A stretch of 26,326 nt of DNA from Chara braunii (lineage: Eukaryota; Streptophyta; Charophyceae; Charales; Characeae), in the NCBI GenBank assembly GCA_003427395.1, contig BFEA01000151.1, forward strand, positions 1,821,761 to 1,848,086. Direction: 5' to 3'. Below the pieces are notes generated by a model, which did not search any database, was not told the origin of the DNA, and saw only the letters and a program-made list of their open reading frames with translations. Both the position numbers and the translations under genes were made by a program. Below, in pieces: positions 8,890 to 18,900 of the stretch; position 1 is the first letter of the stretch; every line of letters starts with the position of its first letter.

Positions 8890-9220
8890 AGCGTGGCCGA
8901 TGCCACGTCAGCATTAAACCGGCGGCAGTGCCACAGCAGTAGACACGAGTGGCCTGCGCCTCATCAGCATGTAGACAGCGTGGCCAATGCCAAGTCAGCA
9001 AGAGACAGGCGGCAGTGCTACAGCAACAGAGATGGATGGCCGGCGCCACATCAGCATTGCAAGCTGATGGTCGGGGCCACATCAGCAGTAGAGATAGGTG
9101 GCATGAGCCACATTAGCAACATAAGCAGGTGACTGCACCACAGCAGCAATGTAAACAAGTGTCATACGCCACATCAGCGAACGTAGACAGGTGGCATGCG
9201 CCACATCGGCAATGTCTGGC
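8890..9220. repeat. eleven ~30 bp units, each a small hairpin
   Basis: Units start near 8891, 8921, 8949, 8980, 9009, 9036, 9068, 9099, 9129, 9159 and 9191. The consensus is GTGGC-N3/4-GCCAC, then ATCAGCA, then about 9 variable bases often ending GTAGACAG. Most units keep the GTGGC/GCCAC pairing while the loop varies. ORFs on both strands here reflect the repeat. Confidence 0.85.
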
Positions 9221-9424
9221 GCTCAGCAGAGACAACGCCAGCCTTCTGCCACAGTCCCTCGTCATCCGCAAAGCCAGCGTCAAGCCGGCGACAAGACAGC
9301 ATAGCAAGACTGGTCTCAGGTCCCCTACCCACAGTCATACAGATTGACTCACAGCGAAGGGTCTGGACTGTGTACAGTTGCAGACTTCCGCTTGGTCCTA
9401 CTGCTGTCTGGGTACCTGCATACA

Positions 9425-9670
9425 AACAAATAAAGGGGCACAGACCGACAAACCAATAACCATACACACAAACAGACGAACAGACCGAAAGGCAGCAACA
9501 AACAGACAAACAGACACAGACACACAGAAGGACACAGATAGACAAGACAAACAGACGAACATACAGATAGACAGAAACAAACAGAAGTACAGACAGACAG
9601 ACATACAAACAAGCATACAGATATACAGACAGACAGAGGTAGCCAGACAGACGAAGACAGACAGATAGAC
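9425..9670. repeat. (CAGACAAA)n-type microsatellite
   Basis: A degenerate CAGA/CAAA repeat related to the one at 8145. Minus-strand Cys/Leu/Val/Ser ORFs across it are artefacts. Confidence 0.9.
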
Positions 9671-10421
9671 ACACCGAGAGAGGAGGTGGACGTTGAGAAG
9701 AAGAAGAAGGTAGCGACCAGCTAAGGCTGGAGTAGGGCAAAGGAGTTTACCTGTTTCCTGATTATGGCAGCTATGGCTGCCTTTCCCTACAATTAGCAGA
9801 ATCATCGGCTATGGCCGCGTCTTCTTCCTCTCAGCCACTTCTCCTATGGGCACCTGCAAACCTCTGTATCAAAAGAGAGACAGATAACGTTTTTGCAACA
9901 CTCACAGGGAGAATGAATGAATGTCTGAATGCAGGCTCTTGATTTATACTCTGGATCGCCATTTGCCCTTGAACATTGGACCCTTGGTGCATAGAGTCCC
10001 ACATGGTACCTGCTGACTGGACAAAGTGCGACTGGGACTGGGTACTGCTGACTTGACACAGTTGGACTGCCCACTCGCCCGCTTGCCTCTGATCTAACGT
10101 AAGCAACACTCGAGAGGCCACTTCCGGACCTTCCGGAAGTCTGTAGATTTAGCCTTTTGGGCCCGTGGCAGTTGCGACCTTGACCTTTCAGTACTATAGC
10201 AACTACGACCCCGCACAGTTATGACCCTCACTCAACAGACCTACTGATTGAACCCTGACAACAACATAGACCTACAACAAGCAACAGTCACCAACCAAAA
10301 TACAGGTCACGGGTTCAAACACACACAGGGTCGGCTTGATACCGTACACGGGTACAAAAGGTCTAGGAGTCGGACCCTGGGGTCTGCATATGCTACGGCT
10401 AAGGTGAAGGTCGTTTCAAAC
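9671..10421. other. no gene; two small hairpins and a 33 bp tandem
   Basis: Hairpin GGCAGC/GCTGCC lies near 9767-9782. Two ~33 bp tandem copies begin CTGCTGACT(G/T)GACA at about 10011 and 10045. A perfect 8 bp stem, ACTTCCGG/CCGGAAGT, with a 5-base loop lies at 10120-10140. No supported coding sequence. Confidence 0.5.
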
Positions 10422-10422
10422 A

Positions 10423-10482
<60 letters not shown>

Positions 10483-10492
10483 CATCATCATT
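10422..10492. repeat. (TTA)n run
   Basis: An almost pure ATT triplet run ending in ATC triplets. Confidence 0.9.
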
Positions 10493-10544
10493 CTTAGCCT
10501 TATGTATTAATCACAGTTATAATGTGTGAGTGGTCAAGGTCTGA

Positions 10545-10842
10545 TGAGAGGAGACGAGATACGTACCTCACGCATGAAGAAGGTCGGTTGTGTAGTGAAC
10601 GACATATACATTGGTCTCCAAAGTCTAAGTCTGTCTGTCGCGTGCATGCGGCTGTAGTAGGATAGGTGTAGTGCAGACTGGGCGTTGGGCGCCAGGCAGA
10701 GAAGAGTGACATTGGATACTGCATTAATGTGGCCTGAGGGTTTGAATATTGGCTCACGGGTTCATTGTATTGCTCCTATCTGGACTTCTGCATGATTGAT
10801 TGTCACTTAGACTTCTCTGTATCACATTCACTCATATTCCTT

Positions 10843-10889
<47 letters not shown>

Positions 10890-10952
10890 TATTTTATTAT
10901 TATTATTATTATTTATTATTCTTATATATTTTTATTATTATTATTATTATTA
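10545..10952 (+). repeat. repeat family E, copy E3, with (TTA)n tail
   Basis: Partner of E2 (see 8310). The hairpin core here is CTGGGCGTTGGGCGCCAG. The tail (10845-10952) is an interrupted ATT run. Confidence 0.7.
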
Positions 10953-10999
10953 ATATTGCTATCATTTGTTGACCTATACGGTCCATACCGGTCATTCTC

Positions 11000-11102
11000 A
11001 TCTGATTGCTAGCACAATCAGATATGTGTATGTGAAACCCGTTCCTAGCTAGAGTCATGGTCGGCTTCGTGCACGCTGGCTTAGAGCAAGTCCTAGTGCA
11101 CG
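11000..11102. repeat. two isolated perfect hairpins
   Basis: ATCTGATTG (11000-11008) pairs with CAATCAGAT (11015-11023). CGTGCAC (11068-11074) pairs with GTGCACG (11096-11102). From 11106 to 11240 the sequence is purine-rich with nothing else recognised. Confidence 0.7.
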
Positions 11103-11389
11103 GAGGGTTATCTAGGCAGGAGGTCATGGAAGATGAAATGAAAAGACAGAGAGAAGAAAAGAAGGAAGGAAACAGAAAAGAGAGATGGACTAGGAGATAA
11201 GGAGAAATGGATGAGGAAAATGAGAAAAAGAATATGAAATAAGAAGACAAACAAAGTTATTTCTCACTCTCATCGTATACACCCTTGTTTTTACACTCTT
11301 TGTTGCTTTATACTTTATTGATGTATATATGTAGGACGGGTGATAGGATACGGCGCCAGGGTGAGAAACATCTTATTACTTGCCTTTAC

Positions 11390-11790
11390 GTGTATACACA
11401 TCTTAGATAGTTAGGTTGACAGACTAGAAGTGGGGTACTCATGTGCGGGTCATCCCATGGTCTGTCTAAGTCTAAACCAGTTAGACTAGAACAAGTGGTA
11501 GGATACTTATGTCTGAGTTATCCTACTGCTTGAGTAAGTATGAGATGAAGGCTTCTGTCGCAGTCTTCTTACTTCATACTTACATTTGATCGGACTATGT
11601 TATAGTCCACCGATAGAACTGAAGTTCACATAGCTGAACTTTGTGTAGGGCGATAGTGAGGGAGGTGTTGAGACTTTGTGACCTGTGTGTGATTGCAGGT
11701 CATCTTACTCAAGAAGACTCATTGTGAGTCTGTACAAGATTGCATGTTGTTGCCTTATGGTAACAGGTTGATTCTCCAACTCAACCCTCG
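11390..11790. repeat. train of short perfect hairpins
   Basis: Successive inverted repeats are: GTGTATACAC (11390); GACAGAC/GTCTGTC (11418/11460) around TGGGGT/ATCCCA; AGTCTAA/TTAGACT (11469/11481); a 14 bp stem 11492-11505/11519-11532 with two wobbles; GTAAGTATGA/TCATACTTAC (11534/11574); GGACTAT/ATAGTCC (11592/11602); AAGTTCA/TGAACTT (11622/11635); GACCTG/CAGGTC (11680/11696); AGACTCA/TGAGTCT (11715/11725); TGTTGCC/GGTAACA (11748/11759); GGTTGA/TCAACC (11766/11781). Three of the larger hairpins share a related loop (TACTYATGT-like) on different stems. Confidence 0.75.
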
Positions 11791-12170
11791 CTCACCCTCT
11801 ACACCCACACTTTGCATCAACCCTTGAACTAAATGGCATTTCTGATTTTCGAGTCAGTGTCTGAAGGGTCTGCGTTTGGTCAAAAGAGGTCCTTGAATAA
11901 CTGAGTCGAAAAGGGAATGTCTGACTGAGGGGGTTGAAAGCGTAAGTGTAATGTATGTAGGAGTGAATGAATCGTTGACTCTGCTAGGATTGTGTAATGT
12001 GATTGACACTTGTTTGCAGGTCAGTAGGACGACCAACCACGTGTTATTCACTCAACTCGCATTACTTATGCTTACCTAAGCCTCGACTCAGACATTTCGT
12101 CGACTTGTAACCTTTGTATATTTGGTTTGGGTTCCCGACTTTTACCCTTTGATGTTGAATAGATTAGGAC
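11791..12170. other. no recognisable gene
   Basis: Ordinary-looking sequence. The single minus-strand ORF (11854-12051) shows no motif. Confidence 0.5.
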
Positions 12171-12171
12171 A

Positions 12172-12335
12172 ATTGACAAAGGCGAAAGAGCCTTATTCAT
12201 ATCATTTTTCTTTGAAAGGTCATGAGCCTATCTTTTATTTTTGATGCATATTTGACAGACCATGAACCTATTTTTATCTGTGATGTTTGTTTGAAAGGCC
12301 AAGAGTCTATTGATTGTTTATCTTTCAAAAGTCAA
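12172..12335 (+). repeat. four ~40 bp tandem units
   Basis: Units start near 12172, 12211, 12251 and 12290 with TTGA(A/C)A(A/G)AGG(T/C)-like sequence, then CATGA(G/A)CCTAT, then a T-rich stretch. The first contains AAGGC/GCCTT. The ORF 12222-12593 lies over this and the AT-rich sequence after it, and I do not support it as a gene. Confidence 0.65.
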
Positions 12336-12697
12336 AGCTTCGTTCATTCTAATGTTGCCTCTGTTTGTAAAAAAATATATATATATAAAAGACATTTCCT
12401 TGCCTTTTCAGCCTCAACCTTTGAAATGTATTCGTCATGTATGTATCAATTTAAAATAATTTTATATAACATATATAATTTATGGGTTAAGTTCAAATAT
12501 AATAGAATTTGGTATGCGCGAAAGATCGTCTGTCGAGTCGACCTGAATTGTAAGTCGGTCCGGGAGATCAGCGCCCCGATGCCCGATACGTAAATGGGTC
12601 ACAGGAGTTCAACCGCATGTATATCTATGCTACGGTAATCGAGAAAACGCCCTCGGTCGACCTACCTCTACAAAGGCACGTAAAAGTCTTCGCATGT

Positions 12698-12790
12698 GGG
12701 CCGGTAGCTCAACAGGGGTACGCCTACCAGAGGGTGGTGACAGCCCCTCGGGTAGAGGTTAGTTGTACCTCGCGACGTCCCGACCTGTCG
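12698..12790 (+). other. third tRNA-like sequence, weak
   Basis: A perfect A-box match, TAGCTCAACAGG (12705-12716), is followed about 40 bp later by GAGGT-TAGTTGT-ACCTC (12755-12771). That has T-arm geometry (5 bp stem, 7-base loop) but does not match the B-box consensus. No T-run terminator follows. Possibly a decayed tRNA-derived SINE head. Confidence 0.2.
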
Positions 12791-12969
12791 CAGGGCGTCG
12801 TGAGAGGTATAGCGTGCTCCTACGGTCGGAGTGGTGACTTGTTGTTCTTCAAAGATAAAATCCTGCGTGACACGACCGTGAGGTTCAGCGCTCCCCAGCA
12901 GGGTGCGGGACCGCCACGTGCGACACCGCAATGGAGACAAAAAATCGCAACAGCTTGGTGAAACGAAGC

Positions 12970-12993
12970 CAAAGGGTTGAGTCCAACTCTTTG
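12970..12993. repeat. 10 bp hairpin
   Basis: CAAAGGGTTG pairs with CAACTCTTTG (one wobble) around a 4-base loop. Confidence 0.6.
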
Positions 12994-13125
12994 ACAACTC
13001 CCCAAGTTACAGGGATAACCTTCTTCGCAACCACTCCTCCTTTTTATCCAAGCAGCAGTCAAACGCAACGGTAAGTCCCCAAAGGAAAACCCAATGTGCA
13101 GAGTAAAATGGCGTAGCGAGCCTGT

Positions 13126-13374
13126 GTGCACAGCAGCCGCTTCTGCAACAAGACCCAACGCGCTCAGCAACACAGTGCTGCTCAGCAATCACAACAATCC
13201 GTAGCAAGTTCAGCAGCTGCTGCAGTAGAAGCACAATTGAGGCAACTTGCGGCTTCACCCAGCAGCAGAGCAACACTGGAGAGTGCAGCAGCCATGCATA
13301 GTGTCAACCACAATGCTCAGTCAGCATCGACACGTCAACTTCTGGCCAAGCTATTGTTGCGCAGCCTAAGATGA
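13126..13374 (+). CDS. possible exon, Gln/Ala/Ser-rich, 82 aa
   Basis: This open frame is rich in Gln, Ala and Ser (for example AAQQSQQSVASSAAAAVEAQ) and includes LRQLAASPSSRATLE and STRQLLAKLLLRSLR. A GGTAAGT donor-like site lies upstream at about 13070. It lies just before repeat copy F1 and may belong to the same coding element, but the link is not shown. It could be a low-complexity chance ORF. I recognise no family. Confidence 0.25.
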   Translation: MHSSRFCNKTQRAQQHSAAQQSQQSVASSAAAAVEAQLRQLAASPSSRATLESAAAMHSVNHNAQSASTRQLLAKLLLRSLR

Positions 13375-13458
13375 GTGCACTCTTGTGCTCTATGACTCCA
13401 CAGAAAACAGCGCGCTCAACAGTCGTTCGCAACAACAGCGCACCTCAACAACGTATAG

Positions 13459-14015
13459 TACCAGGTACAACACCGCCCAACGACCACCTTTCCTCCGATC
13501 AACAACACTCCTCTTTCCCAACTCAGTCCCTTCGCCGTGCCTTGCGATCCAATGCGTTTTGGCAATAACCCAGAATACGGGTTGCAGATCGAAGACTCAG
13601 TCCGTGCTTATGCCGAGGTAAGTGACAACGCTATTTATCTGGTCACGCAATCAGCAAAGCTTAGCAATACTTATGTAGAAGGTGACAGTGTTCAACCACC
13701 GTCAACATCCTTTAGTTTAGTGAGATAAACGACACACCATTCAGCGGATGGATCTGCAATGTCGTAGCCCACAACCCACCACAGACATGCCCCCAGCTTG
13801 TGTGGCTCACTCCCCGCTGGCCTCTTCAGCTAGCAGGGCGAGTCCGTTGCAGCAGCGAGGATACACGTCGCTCTTCCAGTTGTCCGTACCAAGGAGCAGG
13901 TGCGTGCTACCTTCTCCGACACATTGGTCCAAGCCTGAAGGGTCCGCCACCCAAATCATCCACCCGACTATGCCAGCCGACCGATGAGAAGAGTCAAGAT
14001 GGCCCCACCTGCTAG
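13459..14015 (+). CDS. possible two-exon coding segment in F1
   Basis: An open frame 13459-13617 has no ATG near its start. It contains FAVPCDPMRFGNNPEYGLQ and ends in GAG followed by GTAAGT. A candidate 98-bp intron (13618-13715, ending CTTTAG) joins it in phase 0 to a second open frame, 13716-14015. That frame begins FSEINDTPFSGWICNVVAHN and ends at TAG. Donor, acceptor and phase agree, which favours real exons, now or in the past. No family is recognised and no start codon is identified. Other frames are also partly open, so this remains a model. Confidence 0.35.
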
Positions 14016-14250
14016 ATGCAGACCTTCACTCTACAAGTCCCTCCCTTCAGACATCTCACCCTTCACCATCGCAGCTCATCTTCAGACTCTTCTTGCCCAA
14101 CCAATCTTCCAGGCGAGCCCTCCAACCTTTACCCGCTCTCGCTTGTCCTTGCGAGCAGGTAAGTCATCGTCCCCTCGTAGGTGGCCTGCTACGCGGCCAG
14201 CCTCCTTGCTTATGCAGGCTGATAGGATGGACGACACCCTGGCCGAGTAG
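13984..14250 (+). CDS. possible coding segment sharing a motif with F2
   Basis: The frame overlaps the end of the previous segment in another register. Its C-terminal part carries a QP..PP...K..S...PATR...DRM pattern: PATRPASLLMQADRMDDT here, PATRAVRWRVASPIDRMSN in F2. A CAG-GTAAGT donor-like site lies within it at 14159. Agreement of residues between two diverged copies supports past coding, but an overlapping rival model exists. Confidence 0.3.
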   Translation: MRRVKMAPPARCRPSLYKSLPSDISPFTIAAHLQTLLAQPIFQASPPTFTRSRLSLRAGKSSSPRRWPATRPASLLMQADRMDDTLAE

Positions 14251-14319
14251 TTTGGCAAATCTGATCAGCGACCATTCCATTATACCCGACGAATGGCGGT
14301 CTCCAATCCTCGAGGTCAG

Positions 14320-14770
14320 TCGCTTCGCTCGCGTCAACCACCAAGAAACGGCATGCTCCTCGTTATCTTTCCAGTCACATTCACCTTCGCTTCGCTCGCA
14401 TTCAAATAAAAAATTTTGTTTTTACTGCTTAAAAATCTCACGCTTCTTGACACACCACTTTCAACCAAAACTAAAGCTGATTGGAGACCGTTTGCAGGCC
14501 ATAACAAGCTAAGCGAAGAGTTCCTGAATCCGGAGGGTTTCCCTGCCGCATGTGACACCTCCACCGATTATCATGCGACTCAACAAGCGGGGATGCCGAT
14601 TCTGGTAGTTCTTTCCTCACCCTCTGACGTGTACAAAAATCACTTGTGACTCACAACTAAAGGCCAAACATGAGGGGTCCTAGAATCAGGCGGGTTTCCC
14701 TGCCGCAGACGACGCCCCCACCGGCAGTTGAGAACCAACAAAATGAAGTTGTCGATTCTGGCGAAGGATA
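14320..14770. repeat. two direct repeats around 14536 and 14690
   Basis: GGGTTTCCCTGCCGC, a CC(T/C)CCACCG block and GCCGATTCTGG/GTCGATTCTGG recur ~154 bp apart (14536-14610 and 14690-14765). CGCTTCGCTCGC also occurs twice (about 14322 and 14390). Confidence 0.65.
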
Positions 14771-14789
14771 ACACTCTTATACCAAAAAA

Positions 14790-14957
14790 ATATTTCAAGT
14801 CACCCTGCCACTCAAGGATGGACCTTCCATAAGGTGTATTAAGACCCCTTCCCACTTGAAGGAGAATCAACCATAAAAAATTCTTAGCCACCCTCTTACT
14901 CACAGATGGACTATCCATATAATCTTCAAAATATCTTCCACTTGGAGGTGAGTCCAA
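14790..14957. repeat. two ~83 bp tandem units
   Basis: Each unit contains (C/T)CACCCT, an ATGGA/TCCAT mini-hairpin and TTCC(C)ACTTG(A/G)AGG. The unit phase slips by one base against the minus-strand ORF that crosses both, so that ORF is not supported. Confidence 0.65.
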
Positions 14958-15596
14958 ATGAAACCAATAACCACTTTGGTCGCCTTCAAGCATAGTCTCT
15001 CTCTTTATATAATTTTCTAGACTCTTCAAGTATCCCATAAATATTTCACTGATAATCACGCTTTCTTCACTTTATCGAACCCTCTTTGGTTCATACACTT
15101 CATTCCCCCTTTTACTTCATACTGTTACTTTTTTCTTTCTCATACGTCAATTATAATAAAGACTGAAAACCTACAAGGCCACAATGGTGAGAATGTCAAT
15201 AACAACCAGAACATGCACGATACTGCAACCTGGGGGAATCAAAATTCATACAAAGATGGTTCTCAAAGGAAAATCATATTATCTCGAGTAGCAAATCTTC
15301 ACAAGTCTCAAATCATCACAAATTCATGTCCCAATCAGAAACAAATGACATGGTATAACATACCCTATAAGTCGTACAAGGGTTGATATACACAAAATGA
15401 TCCCAAACGTTCTTGCAGAGATGAAAGGACGTCAGCGCACAGACGATCGGACTCTAGAAACCCTCTACGTGCATTCAATCAAGCCTAAAGTCAGCTTAGA
15501 GACTGGACAGTCAAACCTAGAGCGTACGCACAATCCCAAAAAGTAGGAATTTTCATATGAAATCATAAATATATACAAGCTGAAATGTATGGAGAC
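14958..15596. other. no gene recognised
   Basis: AT-rich sequence. No reverse transcriptase, integrase or protease motif was found on the minus strand, where pol would be expected after the gag-like gene. Confidence 0.5.
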
Positions 15597-15779
15597 TCAG
15601 CTTAAAAGCAACATAATCAGATGATCGCCTATTAGTCTAGCGATTGGGTCTTCCGCATCGTCATAGTCTTTCGAGTGTTTATTTATAAGTCGTTCAAGAC
15701 TGCTAACACCATTGTATCGCTTTCTTGCTAGGGACGAGACAAGTAAATTGGTGATATCTATTGGGAGGAACCAAGTCAT
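15597..15779 (-). CDS. weak ORF after the gag-like gene, 60 aa
   Basis: It starts at an ATG 20 bp beyond the gag stop, in another frame. It reads MTWFLPIDITNLLVSS then a charged stretch with SLERLINKHSKDYDDAED. The position fits the start of a downstream retroelement gene, but I see no protease or polymerase motif. Could be chance. Confidence 0.2.
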   Translation of the reverse strand: MTWFLPIDITNLLVSSLARKRYNGVSSLERLINKHSKDYDDAEDPIARLIGDHLIMLLLS

Positions 15780-15798
15780 TGCCTAAAGCACAACAGTC

Positions 15799-16932
15799 TT
15801 ACCATTCATCTTTTTTCTTTGCTATCTTACATCTACGAGGGGTATGACCAGTTCTCCCACAACAACCACATACTATCTTTGACCACCGCTCGCGCCGCCT
15901 GCTATTCTTCCGCCCGTTCCAACTTACAGTTGACGATGCATCTTTGTCGTCACAATCCTCTCGAGGATTGGATGCAGCAGGAGATAGGGTTATACCAACT
16001 TATTTCTGAACCCTTTGCTCCCCTGTTCCCTTCTCATTTGGGGCGTTTATCGTCCTCTCACAGGAACGAGTCGCGATATTCCTTACTCTAGCCTGTACCT
16101 CCCTTTCAATACAAGACTCTCTTTTCTTCTCTTTGCTCCATCTATGATTCCGTTTGACGACCTTAGCGTTCTTCTGAAACGCACCTCTCATACCGTCGGA
16201 GGTGCCTGCTCCAAGGTCATTAAGTCTTTTGTCATGCCCGTTCTTCTCATTATCCAGTGCCTCCTTTCTTTTCCTTGCTTCCCGTAAAGTATGACAAAGG
16301 TGTTGATCGAAATCACCTTCTACAAAATTTTCTCGTATTTTGTCTCATATAAGTTTTCCTTCTGTCCCACGAATCAAATCTCGTTGTTGTGCATCCGTGA
16401 AATTCATAAGGAAAGGAAAACACTTGTCATATTCGGACAACGTCCAAACCTTGCAGGATGCGCGCTCATACTCCACCAGGAAGTGCCCTACTGAAACATA
16501 ATTGTATCGATCTATCTTCTCAATATCGTTTTTTGTCAGTTGCTCCTCACCTAGCCGGTATTTATTCCACATGCCATCATAGAACTTCCTCCATGATGAC
16601 CCCGCTCTTCTAATCAACCCAGCGACTTCGTTCTTCAAACCTATATTGATATACTTTACAACCTCCTTTAGCATCTGCTCCTCATTCCATTCGCAGTGAG
16701 ACGCTATCTGCCCAAACTTGTCCAAGAAGTCAAAAATATGATAGCCCTTGAAGAAGTCGATCTCAACCTTGGGTAGATTGTCTCGCTCCCAATCTCGCAG
16801 ATCCAGTAGAGCGGCGAGATCCCCGACCCCAATCTTCCCTTGAGAGTCTTCCATCTCGAGCTCCCTCGACCTCATCACCTGTTGAACAACAACGAGCGGC
16901 GTTAGGGTCGAGGCTCGAAGCAAGTCACGCAA
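15799..16932 (-). pseudogene. gag: Ty3/gypsy-type gag, two in-frame stops
   Basis: One minus-strand frame runs from just after a TAG near 16933 (first ATG 16873-16875) to a TAA at 15799-15801. The N-terminal part fits the retrotransposon gag fold. It has FLDKFGQIASHCEWNEEQ, a GSSWRKFYDGMWNKYRLGEE helix, VGHFLVEYE and FLMNFTDAQQRDL, the usual order in Ty3/gypsy-like capsids. The C-terminus has a perfect CX2CX4HX4C zinc knuckle, CGCCGRTGHTPRRC (15829-15870), then a basic tail. The knuckle normally binds RNA. Two stops interrupt the frame: TGA at 16345-16347 and TAA at 16000-16002. The frame is otherwise kept across ~1.1 kb. No pol is found downstream, so this is a decayed or truncated element. 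Confidence 0.75.
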
Positions 16933-18627
16933 CTAGGTCAAATATAAAATATATCCCACTAAAGTTGCTCCGACACTCATCATGAGAGCGCACGTAAGAA
17001 CCCATTCAGAACAACGGTGATATCGAAGAGAGTCTTTAAATAAATATCCACCTAGAATAAAACATAATTTTTTACTGATAAATCCTCAAATCATAATTCA
17101 GGCATTAACCACTTATGATTTCTATTATCAAGGAATGACACAATATACATATGCCAGATAGGTGGATACTCCAAACATGAATCCAAAATACAGTACAACC
17201 CACGATAAATAACATATATTCATAACAGTAATGTATAATTTGATACGCACAAATTATTTACTAGGGTTGTAGCTGGAAAGCACGATACGCTTTATAAACA
17301 ACAACATGAAGTCAACTCAATTGTCAGTCATGCAACAAGATAACTCTCAAGAACGTATTTCATATTCTGTAAGGCAAAAATAAAACTAGCAATAAGTGAA
17401 CACCATGATACAATTGTTACCATTTCAGCTCTTAAGCAAAACAAATAATGAAGAGGAGCAGTGTAATCCTCATAGGATAACATCTTGGCTCTTGAACCCT
17501 GCTCTAAAGATCACGCCTCACCGCAACCTTATCTGATTTCGGCGTTTGCACCTCACCGACCCTAATTATAGTCAGATGGACAACCCCATTCATACCTATC
17601 AAGGCAACGAGCAGCGAATTCGCATCCTTACAAATATGGTGGTCCTGCTTAATGCGAGACGAGCCTAGGTCGCTAGTCCAGAACCGCTCTCACTAAGCAG
17701 TAGTTGTTTCACTTGGTTATCATAGTTTTGGCAAGGTAACACGCCCTTTCCTCCTCTCTCAACAGATAATGTATTTACTCCCCTATCATAGGAAAGATAA
17801 CAACACCCCACTAATGGACCAGGAATATAATTCCGACGTGAGTCTCACTATCATTCTTAAGATTGATAACTGTTTCCTTAAGCTTCCACGAGAGAGTAAC
17901 AACTCAAGAATGCACTTCCACTGAGGATACATTATACACGTTGATTGACTCCTTTCAGGAACAACCACGTTCCACAGAAATAAATCACCCCATTCACCTC
18001 TGGTCCCATGCCAGATGTGGGTTTCATGCAAAATCTATGTCCTCTTGGAAGACAATCCATACATGCACCATCAATCAGACATCAAACAAAATATTATGGA
18101 AGCATATATACCGTGATAACCTAATAATTTTTTTATCATAAACACAAACATATATATGTATATATATCACGTATACTTAAAACATAGGTCTCTCTTCGGA
18201 TCAGTCACACCGATAGCCCAGTAGCCACTACTTCTCAAGCTCTATTGGTAATTACAGCTTGACAACCCCCAAGTGACTCAACTCATCGCCAACTGACACC
18301 CTCGGGAGATTAAGACACAGTATTTATTGCAATACCTATCGTACCATAACTCAGTCTTAGCTCAAGGAAAGACCTTTGCAATCAAACCCCTCACTTCGCA
18401 CTTATCAGTCACCCCCTCATCACTTTATTGACACGGGGGAAACGCCTCAGCTTAACGTCTTTACATCCCAAAGCAGGCTTAGCACATGACTCACGTAATA
18501 AGTCACTAGCCTCGTAGCTTTGACTGTTAGCAACTGAGCTTGCTTCGGTAGTGGACATACCCAACAATACGGACGATGCCTCAACTCAACCAAGGCCGCA
18601 TCAGACATGCAATGTATTGCCCAATTA
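16933..18627. other. AT-rich spacer, scattered inverted repeats
   Basis: No supported gene. Inverted repeats include AAGCTC-type stems near 18236-18262 (CAAGCT/AGCTTG) and a short AT run at 18150-18168. Part of it may be the 5' end of the gag-bearing element, but no LTR pair was identified. Confidence 0.5.
17045..17168. repeat. nested inverted repeats
   Basis: TATCCACCTA (17045-17054) pairs with TAGGTGGATA (17159-17168). Inside lies AAATCATAA with TTATGATTT (about 17088-17122). Both are perfect. The outer arms are 104 bp apart. This could be terminal inverted repeats of a ~124 bp MITE-like insertion; no target duplication is evident. Confidence 0.55.
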
Positions 18628-18900
18628 TCAAAAGATACTTAGGATAACAAGGTGCTCGCTGAGACCACTATTATATGCGTCAAAGTACTTAAGTGTATAG
18701 CCAAACACATCCTTCCTCAAGTAAACCGCGCATACACTAATAATCAACACTTCAAACGTAGGCCACAATTTTAAGACATCCCCAAAGATAGTCAAGATAT
18801 CAAGCAATCGACCATATACGTCAAAAAAAAACTTCTCCTTTTGCCTAGTTTTCACTTTCTCATACCCGGATATCGTTCCACCAGGGACAACGACATGCAA
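18628..18900 (-). CDS. weak ORF abutting copy B, 90 aa
   Basis: This minus-strand frame (TTG start after an in-frame TAA) has hydrophobic runs, such as LWPTFEVLIISVCAVYL, and a plausible composition. It begins within about 20 bp of the left edge of repeat copy B. The repeat could therefore have cut off the rest of a gene, or the ORF may be chance. No family is recognised. Confidence 0.2.
   Translation of the reverse strand: MHVVVPGGTISGYEKVKTRQKEKFFFDVYGRLLDILTIFGDVLKLWPTFEVLIISVCAVYLRKDVFGYTLKYFDAYNSGLSEHLVILSIF

Larger units (their letters stand above)
13405..14260 (+). repeat. repeat family F, copy F1
   Basis: This copy is colinear with 22845-23665 (F2), about 9.4 kb downstream and in the same orientation. 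Nucleotide anchors: GCGCTCAACAGTCGTTCGCA with GCGCTCAGTAGTCGTACACA; GATCTGCAATGTCG with CATCTGCATATTCG; GCCGACCGATGAGAAG with GCCGAGCTACGATGATGA; CTGATAGGATG with TTGATAGGATG. Divergence is high. Both copies hold coding-like open frames, so this may be an old transposable element or duplicated gene fragment. Confidence 0.5.

Noticed and set aside
9174-9740. Minus-strand ORF of 188 aa rich in Cys, Leu, Val and Ser
   Set aside because: It spans the CAGACA microsatellite and repeats the same few residues in every frame.
12222-12593. 123-aa plus-strand ORF
   Set aside because: Its first part is the ~40 bp tandem repeat and the rest is AT-rich with a Lys/Ile/Tyr bias.
14640-15059. Minus-strand ORF of 139 aa with plausible composition
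   Set aside because: It crosses two tandem repeat units whose register shifts by one base against the reading frame, so the frame is not conserved between units. It starts at GTG.
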